This document shows, piece after piece, positions 63,351-64,000 of a stretch of DNA of 64,000 bases. The position numbers were made by a program, and so were the translations under genes. The stretch is from Lachnospiraceae bacterium (GTDB taxonomy: Bacteria; Bacillota; Clostridia; Lachnospirales; Lachnospiraceae). The first letter of the stretch is position 1. The number at the start of each line of letters is the position of its first letter. The stretch covers positions 1 to 64,000 of the forward strand of contig JAFUNC010000013.1 of NCBI GenBank assembly GCA_017473115.1, read 5' to 3'. The notes beneath the pieces are model-generated. The model made no database searches and was not told the DNA's origin. It saw only the letters and a program-made list of their open reading frames with translations.

Positions 63351-63713
63351 CTACTTCCCCGGTACAATCTCCAACCAGTACCCATCCGGATCCGTGATAA
63401 AATAAATTCCCATCGCCGGATTTTCAAAACAGATGCAGCCCATCTCTTCGTGGAGTTTATGCGCCGCTTCGAAATCATCCGCCTCGAAAGCCAGATGGAA
63501 TTCACATTCGCCCAAATTATAGGGCTGCGGATGCGCCTCCAACCAGGTAAGTTCCAATTCGAAGGTACTCTCCTCATTTCCCATAAAAACAATGATAAAA
63601 CCATCGCCGTTTGTACGTCTTACTTCATGAAGCCCCAGCGCTTTCTCGTAGAATGCTATAGACTTATCCAAATCGGCAACATTGTAATTTTCATGAACCA
63701 TTTTAAAATTCAT
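63351..63713 (-). CDS. VOC (glyoxalase/bleomycin-resistance) family protein
   Basis: The 120-residue protein has the paired beta-alpha-beta-beta-beta pattern of the vicinal oxygen chelate fold: NYNVADLDKSIAFYEKALGL (about residues 9-28), the metal-ligand region FELELTW, ECEFHLAFEADDFEAAHK and the final FITDPDGYWLEIVP with its Glu ligand. It resembles lactoylglutathione lyase (GloA). The thiol cofactor in this organism is unknown. GAGG precedes the ATG. Confidence 0.88.
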   Translation of the reverse strand: MNFKMVHENYNVADLDKSIAFYEKALGLHEVRRTNGDGFIIVFMGNEESTFELELTWLEAHPQPYNLGECEFHLAFEADDFEAAHKLHEEMGCICFENPAMGIYFITDPDGYWLEIVPGK

Positions 63714-63748
63714 AACGAACCTCTTTCCCGCGCCTCGCGCTGTATGTT

Positions 63749-64000
63749 TTATTCGGTCTTTTGGATTTGCTCCTTATATTCCGGATGCGTATTTATAAAA
63801 GTATCGATGACCTCAGGCTTCTCCCAATAATGCATGGGATATACTTTGGCGGCAGATACATGCTCTAAGAAGTAACACAAGCCTCTGTCATAATGCTTCT
63901 CCTGCCTGGGGTCCAAAACCACAAATGCGGCATCTATGGTGCGCCCATTCAAGTGCTTCGAAAGCAAGTTGATTTGTTCGCGATAATCTCTAGTCATCTG
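63749..64000 (-). CDS. C-terminal part of an MBL-fold metallohydrolase (5' end outside window)
   Basis: The frame is open to the right edge; 83 residues are visible. An in-frame ATG at 63997 is probably internal. The segment AAFVVLDPRQEKHYDRG and the later VYPMHYWEKPEVID match the end of UlaG/L-ascorbate-6-phosphate-lactonase-like beta-lactamase-fold proteins, where the His of Y-P-M-H is a metal ligand. It precedes the VOC gene by 35 bases on the same strand, so the two may form an operon. Confidence 0.65.
   Translation of the reverse strand, partial: QMTRDYREQINLLSKHLNGRTIDAAFVVLDPRQEKHYDRGLCYFLEHVSAAKVYPMHYWEKPEVIDTFINTHPEYKEQIQKTE

Overview
The window reads as chromosomal DNA of an anaerobic, low-to-medium GC Gram-positive bacterium, most likely a member of the Lachnospiraceae (Clostridia). 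The case rests on gene content: anaerobic ribonucleotide reductase, FabK-type enoyl reductase, a fused AccD-AccA protein, a purine pathway with separate AICAR transformylase and PurO-type IMP cyclohydrolase, a domain-swapped GH3 beta-glucosidase, a DUF4317 protein, and spore-lineage genes (coat-F-like protein, Csp-like subtilase). I see no tRNA, rRNA, CRISPR array, insertion sequence or prophage. Nearly all genes lie on the minus strand. The plus-strand exceptions are an XRE regulator, a three-gene AT-rich island (35.3-37.6 kb) and typA.

Layout. 0-5.4 kb: an SH3/poly-Asp membrane protein cut by the left edge, then the purE-purM-purN-purD operon. 5.6-12 kb: a DUF3298-type lipoprotein, an M29-like aminopeptidase, pyrE and pyrF. 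12-14.7 kb: nrdD with a C-terminal redoxin domain behind tandem NrdR boxes. 14.8-18.8 kb: a frameshifted TPR lipoprotein, a trigger-factor-like PPIase lipoprotein, a CDP-alcohol phosphatidyltransferase and azlCD. 18.8-20.8 kb: the two proteins that finish IMP synthesis. 20.9-32.5 kb: DegV, GH3 beta-glucosidase, SfsA, an NSS transporter, a cysteine-cluster protein, a 41-residue membrane peptide, DUF4317, a P-type ATPase behind a yybP-ykoY (Mn2+) riboswitch, and a coat-F-like protein. 32.7-41 kb: XRE regulator, TVP38, paired chromate transporters, the island (CrtO-like acyltransferase, MGDG-type glycosyltransferase, TetR), an unknown protein, a cls fragment, a Na+/Ca2+ antiporter and cdsA. 41-45 kb: a GntR-ABC-permease-permease-CPBP operon with repeated operator-like sites. 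45.5-57.4 kb: a Csp-like protease, a FabT-like MarR gene, then the fatty-acid operon fabH-acpP-fabK-fabD-fabG-fabF-accB-fabZ-accC-accDA. 57.7-64 kb: a DUF3592-type protein, typA, a small membrane protein, a low-molecular-weight tyrosine phosphatase, a RelE-like/HTH-ImmA toxin-antitoxin pair, a VOC protein and a cut MBL-fold protein.

Two observations are the best candidates for something undescribed. First, two copies of a ~125-155 nt element (56210-56349 and 58683-58835) share a core. In each copy the long outer arms are self-complementary although the arm sequences differ between copies, and inner helices also show compensatory changes. This points to a structured RNA or structured repeat. 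Second, the same dyad, GGACA-N12-TGTCC, sits one base upstream of the predicted -35 box at two promoters 4.6 kb apart (CrtO-like operon and Na+/Ca2+ antiporter), suggesting a small shared regulon.

All calls come from reading the sequence. No database search was run.
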